Source of the DNA: a virus
Length of the DNA stretch: 24,707 nt
Virus record (IMG/VR): IMGVR_UViG_3300005935_000131
Span: 1 to 24,707 of that record
Strand: one strand, 5' to 3'
Part shown: piece after piece, positions 14,487-21,839 of the stretch
How the letters are laid out: each line of letters opens with the position of its first letter
Numbering within the stretch: the first letter of the stretch is position 1
Notes under the pieces: generated by a model
Told to the model about the DNA's origin: nothing
What the model saw: only the letters and a program-made list of their open reading frames with translations
The model's database searches: none
Made by a program: the position numbers and the translations under genes

Positions 14487-15289
14487 AAGACTGCACCATC
14501 AGGGATAAACGGAATTGATTCAAATAGGCACGGAGGCCGATATTGATTATGATCAACATTACTGATATTGAAATCGCCAATGTATCGGACAGCATCAACA
14601 TTGACACCATCGAGGTTTAATATCATGGGCAGGTGACTATTCTGACTGCTCTCAATTGCAGATTCCAGTTCAGTATAATTAGCTGATTTATTGAAAACAA
14701 AATTGCGGCGATACATCGTTTGCTTTGAACTGTTGATTGCTTTAGAGAAAGTTCGCCCACCGGCACCCTTTAATAATCGGCCATGATAATTGAAGCTGTC
14801 ATTTATCGGGTATTCATCGCCTTGCCCGAGATCATGTTCGGTTAAGAAAAATAACCATGATAATTCAGCCAGATTAGTTGCGCCAGCGTCCATGTATAAA
14901 AGCAATCTCCAATAACGATGCGTGGCCTGTGTGATATCATTAATATATATTGGATTGCCAATCGTGTTGGTAATCCCCTCCTGTGCGGCCGCATCGGTAT
15001 ATGATGACATGTCATCGGAATATTGGAACTTGTAAGAATGGCCGTCGGAACCGGCAGTCTTGAAATCGTGACTATTATTATGAATCCAAAATCCAACGGC
15101 ATCAATAGCCTGTGCAGACTGCAAATCAATATCAATCGTTACTGTTGTTTTAGAAGTAAATTTCCAATACGTATTAGGATTGCCGTCAATCATGTGTTCC
15201 TTTTCAAACCCGGTTGGCTCTTGTGAGGCCGAATCAACGACCGCTTCGATCATCGGCTCCATTGTATATAATTTAATAGATTGCGACAT
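14483..15289 (-). CDS. Dit-position tail protein with a discoidin-like domain (268 aa)
   Basis: Residues about 15-150 have the F5/8 type C (discoidin, galactose-binding) layout: EKEHMIDGNPNTYWKF, TVTIDIDLQSAQAIDAVGFW, SYKFQYSDD, then HRYWRLLL and LAELSWLFF. Residues about 165-268 (FNYHGRLLKGAGGRTF to FESIPFIPDG) look like the distal-tail beta domain found in this position. The start has GGAGG five bases upstream and overlaps the end of the tape measure gene by 17 bases. A Dit protein forms a ring linking the tail tube to the hub, and a discoidin module could contact host glycans. Function rests mainly on position and domain pattern. Confidence 0.7.
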   Translation of the reverse strand: MSQSIKLYTMEPMIEAVVDSASQEPTGFEKEHMIDGNPNTYWKFTSKTTVTIDIDLQSAQAIDAVGFWIHNNSHDFKTAGSDGHSYKFQYSDDMSSYTDAAAQEGITNTIGNPIYINDITQATHRYWRLLLYMDAGATNLAELSWLFFLTEHDLGQGDEYPINDSFNYHGRLLKGAGGRTFSKAINSSKQTMYRRNFVFNKSANYTELESAIESSQNSHLPMILNLDGVNVDAVRYIGDFNISNVDHNQYRPPCLFESIPFIPDGAVL

Positions 15290-17009
15290 TAGAGCCTCCG
15301 GTCAGATTTTGTCTTGATATCTCGCTATCGAATTCGGTTGCCTTTGAAAAGACCAGTGACATCGAATCTGGATTGACTTCTGAAATGAAACCCTCAGTGA
15401 AGAACTGACCGGCATGTCTACCCTGATTCACCATCATCATATCGTTTGCCCTGGTATCAAAGATGCTGCCGAGGATGCCGAGTAATTGAGGGACAAGAAA
15501 TGTTGTCATCTTGCTTAATATTTCTTCTATGAATAATGTTGAAAAGTCTGCCGCCATATTTCTAAATACTCCCGATGATTCGGTTTGGAGGAACTTCATT
15601 GAGCCAACTAATCGGTTACTCGTACTCTTCATGGTCCGAGTCAGCACGTTGCGCATTCTATCCATATCCGTTATTCTGGTTGCGATATAGGCATTCCATA
15701 ATGTAGTGGCCTCCTCTACAAGAGCCGCATTAGCACTTCCCCAGTCAGCATCGGCGGCGGCAAGTGATTCCGCATCCCATATTGCCGTTTCGGTATATTC
15801 ATTAATTTCATCAATTGCTTTCTGGTTACGCTTTGAATGGGCAGCCCCCATTTCTTCTTGCTTCCCTTTATATTGCACTGCCAAAACATTAGTGGCATCG
15901 GCGGCATTTGCTCCCATGTCACGGTTTGTATCTTTTATAAATCTACTAAAGTCCGTATATTTATCTTCTATCTCGGCTATTTTATCGGCACCAAATAATT
16001 TCTCTAATACGTTTTCATCTTTTGCGTCAGTCTGATTCCTGATTATTTCTACAAAATCAGGGACATTATTCATTGTTGTAATCAAAGTGTCTATGCTTTT
16101 AATAGCGTCTGGAATTATTGGGTCAACTATATCGGTCAACCATGTATCAATCGCCGTTAAGTAAGCAATGAAAGAGCTATCTTCCTCTTTAAATTTCTCT
16201 AAATCATCAAACGAATTTGTCAGGTCAGTAAATGCTATATCGGAATCTGATATTGCCGTAACAATATTATCTATTCCCGTAACCATGCCTGTTAATATTT
16301 TAACAGTCGCACCAACAGCCGGATTTAATAATTCACCCATTGTCTTATATAAATCTGATGTCTGCGCCGACAATAATTGCATCTTGCCTTTAGTTGTATC
16401 AAGCGCAGCCGCCTCCAAACCGCCGAACTTTGCTGTCTGTCGCATGATCTCATTGAAGATAGCATTCTGCTGAGTGGCCTCATTGATCTCGCAATTCATG
16501 CCATAGAAGCCATCGGTAATCTTTTTATTGACTCTGTCGAGCCTGACGGTCACGCCGATGTTGTCAAGGATGGCCGGATTCAACTGTTTGATAGCTTTAA
16601 TAATCAAAGGCAACTGGACATTAAAATCCTCACCCATTGCAATGGAAGCGTTACGCACCGCGGTTGTCATTTGATTGATTTGGTCAACGTCAAGCTCGGT
16701 CGTCAATCCTTTTAGAAATGTCTCAGCAATCGCCGTCTGTGAAGCCAGCCCGCCCATTTGACCTGTCATCGCTTCTATTGTTTTGGCATAGTCACGCCCA
16801 GTTGTTTCAACTAAGGATTTAATACCAACCATGCTTGATTCGTAACTGGAAAACTCCTCGATTGATTTTTCAATTACATCAGTTGCAATACTCCAAGTTT
16901 TCCATGCAAGGGCAGCGCCACCAATCGCCGCTGCGACCCGGCCAAGTCCAGGAGTCATCTGGTCAACTAAAGATACTCGTGCGCGTATGTTTTCGGTAGT
17001 GGTTCCCAT
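15273..17009 (-). CDS. Tail tape measure protein (578 aa)
   Basis: Starts MGTTTENIRARVSLVDQMTP, then AAAIGGAALAWKTWSI, and FSSYESSMVGIKSLVETTGR, the usual opening of TP901-type tape measure proteins. The rest is long, mostly helical and Ala/Thr/Asp-rich. It sits directly after the frameshifting chaperone pair, the expected place, and its ATG overlaps the chaperone stop (TAATG). It sets tail length and is ejected with the DNA. At 578 residues it is short for the family and predicts a short tail, on the order of 85-90 nm. No lytic domain seen, and no long central transmembrane block beyond the N-terminal hydrophobic region. Confidence 0.85.
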   Translation of the reverse strand: MGTTTENIRARVSLVDQMTPGLGRVAAAIGGAALAWKTWSIATDVIEKSIEEFSSYESSMVGIKSLVETTGRDYAKTIEAMTGQMGGLASQTAIAETFLKGLTTELDVDQINQMTTAVRNASIAMGEDFNVQLPLIIKAIKQLNPAILDNIGVTVRLDRVNKKITDGFYGMNCEINEATQQNAIFNEIMRQTAKFGGLEAAALDTTKGKMQLLSAQTSDLYKTMGELLNPAVGATVKILTGMVTGIDNIVTAISDSDIAFTDLTNSFDDLEKFKEEDSSFIAYLTAIDTWLTDIVDPIIPDAIKSIDTLITTMNNVPDFVEIIRNQTDAKDENVLEKLFGADKIAEIEDKYTDFSRFIKDTNRDMGANAADATNVLAVQYKGKQEEMGAAHSKRNQKAIDEINEYTETAIWDAESLAAADADWGSANAALVEEATTLWNAYIATRITDMDRMRNVLTRTMKSTSNRLVGSMKFLQTESSGVFRNMAADFSTLFIEEILSKMTTFLVPQLLGILGSIFDTRANDMMMVNQGRHAGQFFTEGFISEVNPDSMSLVFSKATEFDSEISRQNLTGGSNVAIY

Positions 17010-17419
17010 TATGAGTCAGCTTTCAAATATGGTTGACTGTCACTCATTGTCGTTTGAATAATATTTGCACCATCAACATAGAGAGCTTGCAATGCATAGT
17101 ATTCCTGCGGGTTGTTCACCTTGCCGATTCCACCGATGGCATTAAACAGTTTCCACGTCTCAACAGAGAAATCAGATATCAACGGTATCGGGCACAGGTT
17201 GTATGATTCCAATATCTTAACAGCGGGAAAGTTTGGATCATCAACGATCTTCCGAAACGATGCAATCGGTTCCTGCCAATCGTCTTTTGTCACAGTGAAT
17301 GACGGCAGGTTGACCGATTTGATTTCTACGCTTTCTTTGTCTAATAAACAATTATGCATTTTACCCTGACAACCCGTGCAATTATATTTGTCTTTCTTTG
17401 CGAACAAATTAAACTGCAC
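17009..17419 (-). CDS. Downstream half of the tail assembly chaperone (T-like domain)
   Basis: This 136-codon frame lies in the -1 phase relative to the upstream chaperone. If read alone it would start at a GTG (17417-17419) with no ribosome site, and that GTG sits inside a hairpin, so it is more likely translated as the C-terminal part of a frameshift fusion. Just after the junction is a cysteine-rich cluster, YNCTGCQGKMHNC (Cys14, Cys17, His22, Cys24 in this frame), which could bind a metal. The remainder (WQEPIASFRKIVDDPNFPAV, WKLFNAIGGIGKVNNPQEYY) is a helical domain that, by analogy with lambda T, would recruit tail tube subunits to the tape measure. Confidence 0.75.
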   Translation of the reverse strand: MQFNLFAKKDKYNCTGCQGKMHNCLLDKESVEIKSVNLPSFTVTKDDWQEPIASFRKIVDDPNFPAVKILESYNLCPIPLISDFSVETWKLFNAIGGIGKVNNPQEYYALQALYVDGANIIQTTMSDSQPYLKADS

Positions 17420-17748
17420 GAGCAGATTTAGTTTTTTTCTTCGGCCTCATCGAAGGTTGATTTATTTGTCAGTATAATCGACAACTCAACCAAACTCTCT
17501 GGGGCCATCAATCTGAGACCCTTTTTAATGTCCCAACCTTCAGGCAGATTACTTATATCGGCAACATGAGGAAGCATTATATTAATTAATGATTGTAATG
17601 GTTCGTCATCGCCGGTTCCAACCCATTCTTTACGGGCTAATTCCATCTTGATTATATCGCCTTGCGGGTAGACTTGTTTTACGGTGCATTTAGTTCCCTG
17701 CACTTCAATCTCAAACTCTTTTTCTGTGTCAATATAACGTATTACCAT
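17009..17748 (-). CDS. Frameshift fusion tail assembly chaperone (GT-like, about 246 aa)
   Basis: Made by a -1 slip at A AAA AAC (17431-17437), immediately before the stop of the upstream gene. After the slip, reading passes through CTA AAT CTG CTC (Leu-Asn-Leu-Leu) straight into the downstream frame with no intervening stop. Predicted product: 106 residues, four junction residues, then 136. This matches the G/GT arrangement between tail tube and tape measure genes in many long-tailed phages, where the minor fusion product coats the tape measure and guides tube assembly. Confidence 0.8.
17414..17437 (-). promoter_or_regulatory. Programmed -1 ribosomal frameshift site: slippery heptamer plus hairpin
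   Basis: In the zero frame the codons are GAA AAA AAC TAA, giving a textbook X XXY YYZ heptamer A AAA AAC in phase. Five bases later (TAAAT) comes CTGC-TCGT-GCAG, a four-base-pair hairpin with a four-base loop, at a spacing that suits -1 frameshifting. The zero-frame stop directly after the heptamer may raise the pause. The stem is short, so the heptamer may do most of the work. Confidence 0.85.
17428..17748 (-). CDS. Tail assembly chaperone, zero-frame product (G-like, 106 aa)
   Basis: Begins MVIRYIDTEKEFEIEVQGTK and ends TFDEAEEKN at the slippery site. It has a beta-rich front (CTVKQVYPQGDIIKMELARK) and a helical back (LPEGWDIKKGLRLMAPESLV). AAGGAG six bases upstream of the ATG supports the start. 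It lies 22 bases after the tail tube gene and just before the tape measure. By analogy with lambda G it would be the abundant chaperone that keeps the tape measure soluble and is not part of the finished virion. Identity comes from position and the frameshift; sequence similarity is not obvious. Confidence 0.8.
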   Translation of the reverse strand: MVIRYIDTEKEFEIEVQGTKCTVKQVYPQGDIIKMELARKEWVGTGDDEPLQSLINIMLPHVADISNLPEGWDIKKGLRLMAPESLVELSIILTNKSTFDEAEEKN

Positions 17749-17770
17749 TTCGTTTCTCCTTACGGTTTAA

Positions 17771-18784
17771 TTACCAAGTCATATCGGTATCATCGGCGAC
17801 AATGACAGTCGCCATTGCGGTCGAGTTCTCTATGTCACCGGTCAACTTGGCATCAATGTCAATACCTAAGAGGTCGTCAACATTCTGCGTGGTCTCTGGT
17901 TTTATCTTGCCATGTAAGGCAAAGTTGAGATCAAGATCGACCGTCCCGGATGAAGCGTTGCCCCATTTGACCGTTATATCAACCGGGGTATTCGCGGCAC
18001 GATTTGCAAATGCTGTCCGAGAAGTGGCATCAAATAAAGCCTTCTCTTTATAAGAGCCACCTTTTTTCTTTAGCATATAAGTATTGAAACTGCCTGATCC
18101 GTCCATGCCGACCGCCTCAACGGTCTGAGCAAATTCAATCTGGAATCCACCAGCATTGATCGGAGTTAATGCACCACCACCGAAATCGATAGTATGCGTC
18201 AACTGGTTTTCTCCGAAATATAATGACTGAACGGCGCGAGTATAGGAACCGGAGGGATTGCTATCAATCGCTACGGGACCACGCCCAACGCATGAAGCGG
18301 TATATTTCAGCGGTTCGCCCGGCTGTTGGTCAAACTTCAATTCGGCCACAACCATATCAGCCACCTTGTGAGCAACACTGGCAACCGATTGGTCAATGAT
18401 CAGCGTAAAGAAATACCCCGCATTAGCGGTGAAATCCGGCTGAGATGCATGGGGAATAAATGTTTTACCGAATGGGGAACCGACTGCCTCGGTCACGCTC
18501 TGGAAGAATCCATACATGAATCGAGCAATATGGTCATTATGAACGATACCGGTAATCTCCACTTTCGGCATAGCTCTATTCTGATGCGTGAAGAATCCCC
18601 GATCATCTTCGACCCTCGAGGCCACAGCCGGATTCGATTCGACAACCTTATCATCGAAATCAAAAGCAACCGTTTCAATATCCAGAATTATACCGGCGGC
18701 ATTATCCAGCCCGGCCGTGCCAAAGGCGGTCTGCTCAACCACGATCACCCGAGCATCTTCTTTAGTCAGTACTGTTAGTGGCAT
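17771..18784 (-). CDS. Major tail tube protein (337 aa)
   Basis: Begins MPLTVLTKEDARVIVVEQTA. The sequence is beta-rich, with patterns usual for siphovirus tube proteins: ESNPAVASRVEDDRGFFTHQ, MPKVEITGIVHNDHIARFMY, AELKFDQQPGEPLKYTASCV, then FQIEFAQTVEAVGMDGSGSF. It forms the hexameric rings of the tail tube. Immediately upstream of the chaperone pair, which is the canonical position. AAAGGAG lies nine bases before the ATG, and the gene overlaps the previous one by 23 bases. Longer than many tube proteins (about 150-250 aa), so it may carry an extra surface domain. Confidence 0.8.
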   Translation of the reverse strand: MPLTVLTKEDARVIVVEQTAFGTAGLDNAAGIILDIETVAFDFDDKVVESNPAVASRVEDDRGFFTHQNRAMPKVEITGIVHNDHIARFMYGFFQSVTEAVGSPFGKTFIPHASQPDFTANAGYFFTLIIDQSVASVAHKVADMVVAELKFDQQPGEPLKYTASCVGRGPVAIDSNPSGSYTRAVQSLYFGENQLTHTIDFGGGALTPINAGGFQIEFAQTVEAVGMDGSGSFNTYMLKKKGGSYKEKALFDATSRTAFANRAANTPVDITVKWGNASSGTVDLDLNFALHGKIKPETTQNVDDLLGIDIDAKLTGDIENSTAMATVIVADDTDMTW

Positions 18785-18977
18785 CTTTGACGGCTCCTTT
18801 CTCTATTTCAATCTCTGTTATTTCAACAAAGCCTTGCTTGATTAAATATTCAAGCGTCTCCGGTTTCAAATCGGGAACATGGCCTTTTAATTGTATGGCC
18901 CGATATTGTTCTTTTGTCATTCCGGGAATGGTTATCATGCGAGGCAACTTTCCCAATAATTTCATTTTACCTTTCAT
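18762..18977 (-). CDS. Small hypothetical protein of the head-tail region (71 aa)
   Basis: Begins MKGKMKLLGKLPRMITIPGM. The N-terminal third is basic, followed by a helical segment (LKPETLEYLIKQGFVEITEI). GAGG five bases upstream fixes the start, and the end overlaps the tail tube gene by 23 bases, which suggests coupled translation. Small proteins of this style are common between tail terminator and tube genes, but I do not recognise a family. Function unknown. Confidence 0.6.
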   Translation of the reverse strand: MKGKMKLLGKLPRMITIPGMTKEQYRAIQLKGHVPDLKPETLEYLIKQGFVEITEIEIEKGAVKDATNSTD

Positions 18978-18984
18978 ATCATCC

Positions 18985-19464
18985 TCATGCCTGTGTATGG
19001 TTTATATAAACGTATATTATTACTTGCATCGAACCGCCCCGGGTCCGGGAATCGTCAAACTCCTGTTGATTGTTCAGCGTTGACGTTAAATCAATCCGGT
19101 ATTTATCACCGAGATCCCGGTTGACATTCAAATAGTTATCTATCGAATTAAGCAGCCTCATATTTTTAACGGTGTCCATCTGGCCGTTTTCATAAGCTGT
19201 GTGAACGTGAATCTCAAACGGAATGATGTATTTAAGATTCACGCCACTGGGCGCACCGACACCCATATACTCGGTTTCAAGATCGGCCATTTCAATTGTA
19301 ACTGCATTCAATTGGAGGTTAGCGACAATGTGATGGTCATAGGCATAATTTAAAGCCGGGTCAGTGCCATCAGTCACCATCGCCAGAATCAACGCATCGA
19401 GCTGAGCCTTGAGCTTATCCCGAGCTAATTCAAAAGTCGCTTCTGCACCCCATACTTCAGACAT
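18985..19464 (-). CDS. Tail terminator / completion-like protein, second copy type (159 aa)
   Basis: Begins MSEVWGAEATFELARDKLKA. The layout, a leading helix, then a VTIEMADLETEYMG segment, a PFEIHVHTAY strand, a helical stretch with NSIDNYLNVNRDLGDKYRID, and a final GGSMQVIIYVYINHT strand, resembles the gpU/gp10-like tail terminator fold. It sits two genes before the tail tube. A protein of similar layout lies at 19848-20288, so this phage appears to have two. One may cap the tail and the other act as a head stopper or joining protein. AAGGG nine bases upstream of the ATG. Fold assigned by pattern only. Confidence 0.6.
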   Translation of the reverse strand: MSEVWGAEATFELARDKLKAQLDALILAMVTDGTDPALNYAYDHHIVANLQLNAVTIEMADLETEYMGVGAPSGVNLKYIIPFEIHVHTAYENGQMDTVKNMRLLNSIDNYLNVNRDLGDKYRIDLTSTLNNQQEFDDSRTRGGSMQVIIYVYINHTQA

Positions 19465-19465
19465 T

Positions 19466-19651
19466 TTAAATGTCCCTTAATTTATATCTTTTGAGCAGTT
19501 CATCGTACGCCTCTTTATCAGGGACTCCGTTCATAATACCATCCGCAAATTCTGGATCGATACCAGTATAGTCAGTAACCCAGTCCATAAATTCGGGATC
19601 ACGAACCTTTATTTCCTGCCATGTTTCATTATGCAATATTGGCTCTGCCAT
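19466..19651 (-). CDS. Tiny acidic protein (61 aa), unknown
   Basis: Begins MAEPILHNETWQEIKVRDPE and ends LLKRYKLRDI. Acidic, probably helical, with no membrane segment. GAGG eight bases before the ATG, within a TTTTAATCATGG context that is repeated at the start of the 63-aa gene. It lies between the small membrane protein and the second tail terminator-like gene. Spacing of a few bases on both sides and a normal ribosome site support it as a real gene. No family recognised. Confidence 0.6.
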   Translation of the reverse strand: MAEPILHNETWQEIKVRDPEFMDWVTDYTGIDPEFADGIMNGVPDKEAYDELLKRYKLRDI

Positions 19652-19653
19652 GA

Positions 19654-19845
19654 TTAAAACCTCGACAATCCTGAACCGCCTTGCGGGGGAGTTGGATTTG
19701 CTTTCGCATTATTAGGATCAGGCTGATAACCACATCCTCTTATATTCCGACTGTGACTTTGAAGCAAGGCTATTCCGATTGCTATTGCCATAATCAAGCC
19801 AGCGATTCCTATAAACATAATCTCTAAATTCGTTAGATTTTCCAT
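19654..19845 (-). CDS. Small single-span membrane protein in the head-tail module (63 aa)
   Basis: Begins MENLTNLEIMFIGIAGLIMA. One hydrophobic span at about 8-28 (IMFIGIAGLIMAIAIGIALL) is followed by a polar, Pro/Gly/Asn-rich tail (YQPDPNNAKANPTPPQGGSG). No lipobox, and the N-terminus lacks a basic charge, so it reads as a membrane protein rather than a secreted one. Membrane proteins are unusual between head-tail joining genes. GGAG precedes the ATG. Possible roles include membrane-linked assembly or a moron, but there is no evidence for either. Confidence 0.6.
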   Translation of the reverse strand: MENLTNLEIMFIGIAGLIMAIAIGIALLQSHSRNIRGCGYQPDPNNAKANPTPPQGGSGLSRF

Positions 19846-19847
19846 GA

Positions 19848-20288
19848 TTAAAACTCCGCTAAACTTGTATAATAGATTATCTGTAAACTCACAACCGCCC
19901 CGGCATCGCCCGCCTCATTCGACACAAAGAAGTCAGCAGTATTTAATATCTCAATTGCCAAACTATTTGAACCGAGATCGATTGGGCTATAAACCAAAAC
20001 ATGAATATCGCTGACCAGCTCTTGAATGATATCTTCCATATCTGCACTGGCGACGACGTAAACATATAATTCAATATCGAAATTTTTCCGCACATTGGTT
20101 GCATCACGAATGACAATCGGGTCTTCGCCGGGCACTATTGATATCGATGGCTGATTCTCAGGCTCGCCGACATTCGGAACCTTGAACTGCTCGACAACTT
20201 TGACTGTGACGTTGTAAGCGTCTTTCTTCTGGATCGTCTTTAGCTTCGTTTCCAGATTATCCAATATGGTTGATGCAACGCTACTCAT
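19848..20288 (-). CDS. Tail terminator / head-tail joining-like protein (146 aa)
   Basis: Begins MSSVASTILDNLETKLKTIQ. The pattern of a leading helix, VTVKVVEQFKVPN, NQPSISIVPGED, NFDIELYVYVVAS, a helix (MEDIIQELVSDIHVLVYS) and a final VVSLQIIYYTSLAEF strand fits the small alpha/beta fold of tail terminator proteins. Its ATG overlaps the stop of the gp10/gpG-like gene by four bases, with AAGGG upstream. The order connector, gp10-like, terminator-like is standard for siphoviruses. It would seal the tail tube and dock it to the head. Confidence 0.65.
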   Translation of the reverse strand: MSSVASTILDNLETKLKTIQKKDAYNVTVKVVEQFKVPNVGEPENQPSISIVPGEDPIVIRDATNVRKNFDIELYVYVVASADMEDIIQELVSDIHVLVYSPIDLGSNSLAIEILNTADFFVSNEAGDAGAVVSLQIIYYTSLAEF

Positions 20289-20809
20289 CTTGCCCTTACC
20301 GGTTTAAAAATTATGTTTTCTAAAGTCCTCATTGCTTTTTTAGCATTCCGCTTGACCGATGGAATAAACCACGCTCGTTTGGGTATAGTCAGGAACTTGG
20401 TTGTCTTTTTCAGCCAGATACCTTTTGACAATCCCAAGAACCAGCGCATCTTTTTTGTGACCGTTATATGTTCGGGTCTAAATTCACCAACGGCGGCATA
20501 CTTTTTGGCCAAGCCACCTGGACCAACCAACACGAATTGAGTCTTGCCACTGCCTCTTGCACCTTTTTGTGGGTCGGTAGTAACAGAACTTCTCAAGACT
20601 CCCGACCGACTTCGTCTTTTGGCATGGCTTGACTTGAATGGTGCGCCCGCTGAACCCGAATGCAAGTCATCCCTCGCACCGGATTTGAACACTCGAGCCG
20701 CCGCCTGCAATCCATTCGGCAGATTCCTCGGCAATCCTCTTTTGAGCGCGTTGAGTTTCTTCGATTGAAACTTACCGCCCGGAAATGTCACTGTGATACC
20801 GCCAGCCAT
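20285..20809 (-). CDS. HK97 gp10 / Mu gpG-like head-tail joining protein (174 aa)
   Basis: Begins MAGGITVTFPGGKFQSKKLN. The middle is very basic with a long flexible stretch (FKSSHAKRRSRSGVLRSSVT), then VLVGPGGLAKKYAAVGEF and a C-terminal helix. The features G..L..SV and YA..vEFG-like (KYAAVGEFRPEHI) are those of gp10/virion-morphogenesis proteins that complete the head-tail joint. It follows the connector by two bases and overlaps the terminator-like gene by four. GAGG lies 11 bases before the ATG, a long spacing, so coupling to the previous gene probably helps. Confidence 0.7.
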   Translation of the reverse strand: MAGGITVTFPGGKFQSKKLNALKRGLPRNLPNGLQAAARVFKSGARDDLHSGSAGAPFKSSHAKRRSRSGVLRSSVTTDPQKGARGSGKTQFVLVGPGGLAKKYAAVGEFRPEHITVTKKMRWFLGLSKGIWLKKTTKFLTIPKRAWFIPSVKRNAKKAMRTLENIIFKPVRAR

Positions 20810-20811
20810 GA

Positions 20812-21405
20812 TTAATGCCGCCTCTTGTAATCTCTGAGTATATCAATGATCCATGAGTTCAAATTAGCGTTATACGCTGTTGACTGATCGCCGATCGCCC
20901 GTGACGATACTCCATGAGTCTTACTGTTGTATTGCGTTCGCCTGATGGCCGCAATCGAAGCACACGCCAACTTTAGATCATCTGGTACATTCTTCTGCTC
21001 ATATCCATATTTATAAGATATCTTCCAATAGTTCGGTATGCCAGTTTCCGCAAACCTATTGCCATCGGTGAATTGTAACTCGCCTAAATCGGAATTCTGC
21101 GAAAAGTTTATATTGGTCAATTCGGTTGCCCAATAGTTGTCACTGAGAAAATATATTGCATCGATGTCGGTTGTCAGCGGCCAATACTTGGTATTAAATA
21201 AAACAGTATCGTCACCATCAAAGTATTCATCAATAGCAGCAGCCGGAGCTATAAACTTCCGGCCAGTGAAGTTCTCAATATACTTCGATGCGTAATTGAT
21301 GAACTGCTCGATATTGGCATCACCTTCTGTTTCACTTACTTTGATCACCGCCAGCACTTTATACTCGGCGACGGTGATCAACGCATTAGCATTTAATCCA
21401 GCCAT
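20812..21405 (-). CDS. Head-tail connector, gp6-like (197 aa)
   Basis: Begins MAGLNANALITVAEYKVLAV. The front half is the usual helical connector pattern (ITVAEYK, then EQFINYASKYIENFTGRKFI). The middle has strands (EYFDGDDTVLFNTKYWPLTT), and the back has KISYKYGYEQKNVPDDLKLA and CASIAAIRRTQYNS, a hallmark of gp6-like adaptors (the GY...VP.dl..A motif). The protein forms a ring under the portal for tail attachment. AAGGA five bases upstream of the ATG. Family match is by motif and position, both good. Confidence 0.85.
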   Translation of the reverse strand: MAGLNANALITVAEYKVLAVIKVSETEGDANIEQFINYASKYIENFTGRKFIAPAAAIDEYFDGDDTVLFNTKYWPLTTDIDAIYFLSDNYWATELTNINFSQNSDLGELQFTDGNRFAETGIPNYWKISYKYGYEQKNVPDDLKLACASIAAIRRTQYNSKTHGVSSRAIGDQSTAYNANLNSWIIDILRDYKRRH

Positions 21406-21413
21406 AATATTCC

Positions 21414-21776
21414 TTACCTGCTAAATCCGGCCTTATTTTGTTCGCCTTTCAACTTCGCTAATTTATCGTCCTCTTCTTTCTTGGCTATCTTCTGACGTTT
21501 GGTGCGGTTGTCCACATGAGCCTTTGCTTTGTGGGCAACATCATCGGCGGCCTTGCCTTTTGATACCATCTCGAAATTGTCAGGCAGATTGTAGAGCATT
21601 TTGGTGGCGAGTTCAGCCTCAACCTGAATGGTTTCGCCATCATCGGCAGCAAACCCATTGCCACTGTATTTTTCAAGCAATGGCATCGTGATACCTTTTT
21701 TATTCACGAAGGTTGATTTCTTGAATTTGAGTTCAATCAACTCAATCTTGGTTTCGACTTTCTTTTCGTCCGTCAT
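21414..21776 (-). CDS. Lys/Glu-rich hypothetical protein after the capsid gene (120 aa)
   Basis: I start at MTDEKKVETKIELIELKFKK (ATG at 21774-21776) because AAGGA lies eight bases upstream. The frame is open 13 codons further, but that stretch runs through an intergenic hairpin. A globular front (GITMPLLEKYSGNGFAADDG, ELATKMLYNLPDNFEMVSKG) is followed by a charged helical tail (DNRTKRQKIAKKEEDDKLAK). Small proteins with this build often occur between capsid and connector genes. It could be a decoration or minor head protein, but I do not recognise it. Confidence 0.65.
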   Translation of the reverse strand: MTDEKKVETKIELIELKFKKSTFVNKKGITMPLLEKYSGNGFAADDGETIQVEAELATKMLYNLPDNFEMVSKGKAADDVAHKAKAHVDNRTKRQKIAKKEEDDKLAKLKGEQNKAGFSR

Positions 21777-21794
21777 CTTTTTTGTCCTTATCAA

Positions 21795-21819
21795 GCAGGT
21801 GGACGGTCTGCCCACCTGC
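21795..21819 (-). promoter_or_regulatory. Perfect hairpin just after the capsid gene
   Basis: GCAGGTGG and CCACCTGC (8 bp) flank a nine-base loop, 20 bases past the capsid stop and before the next ribosome site. No T run follows, so it is not a classical terminator. It could protect or separate the abundant capsid message from the downstream genes. Confidence 0.6.
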
Positions 21820-21839
21820 GGTTAATAGTTAATTCTCAA

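Noticed and set aside
21777-21815. Longer 133-aa form of the gene after the capsid
   Set aside because: The extra 13 codons run through the intergenic hairpin and lack a ribosome site, whereas AAGGA precedes the inner ATG.
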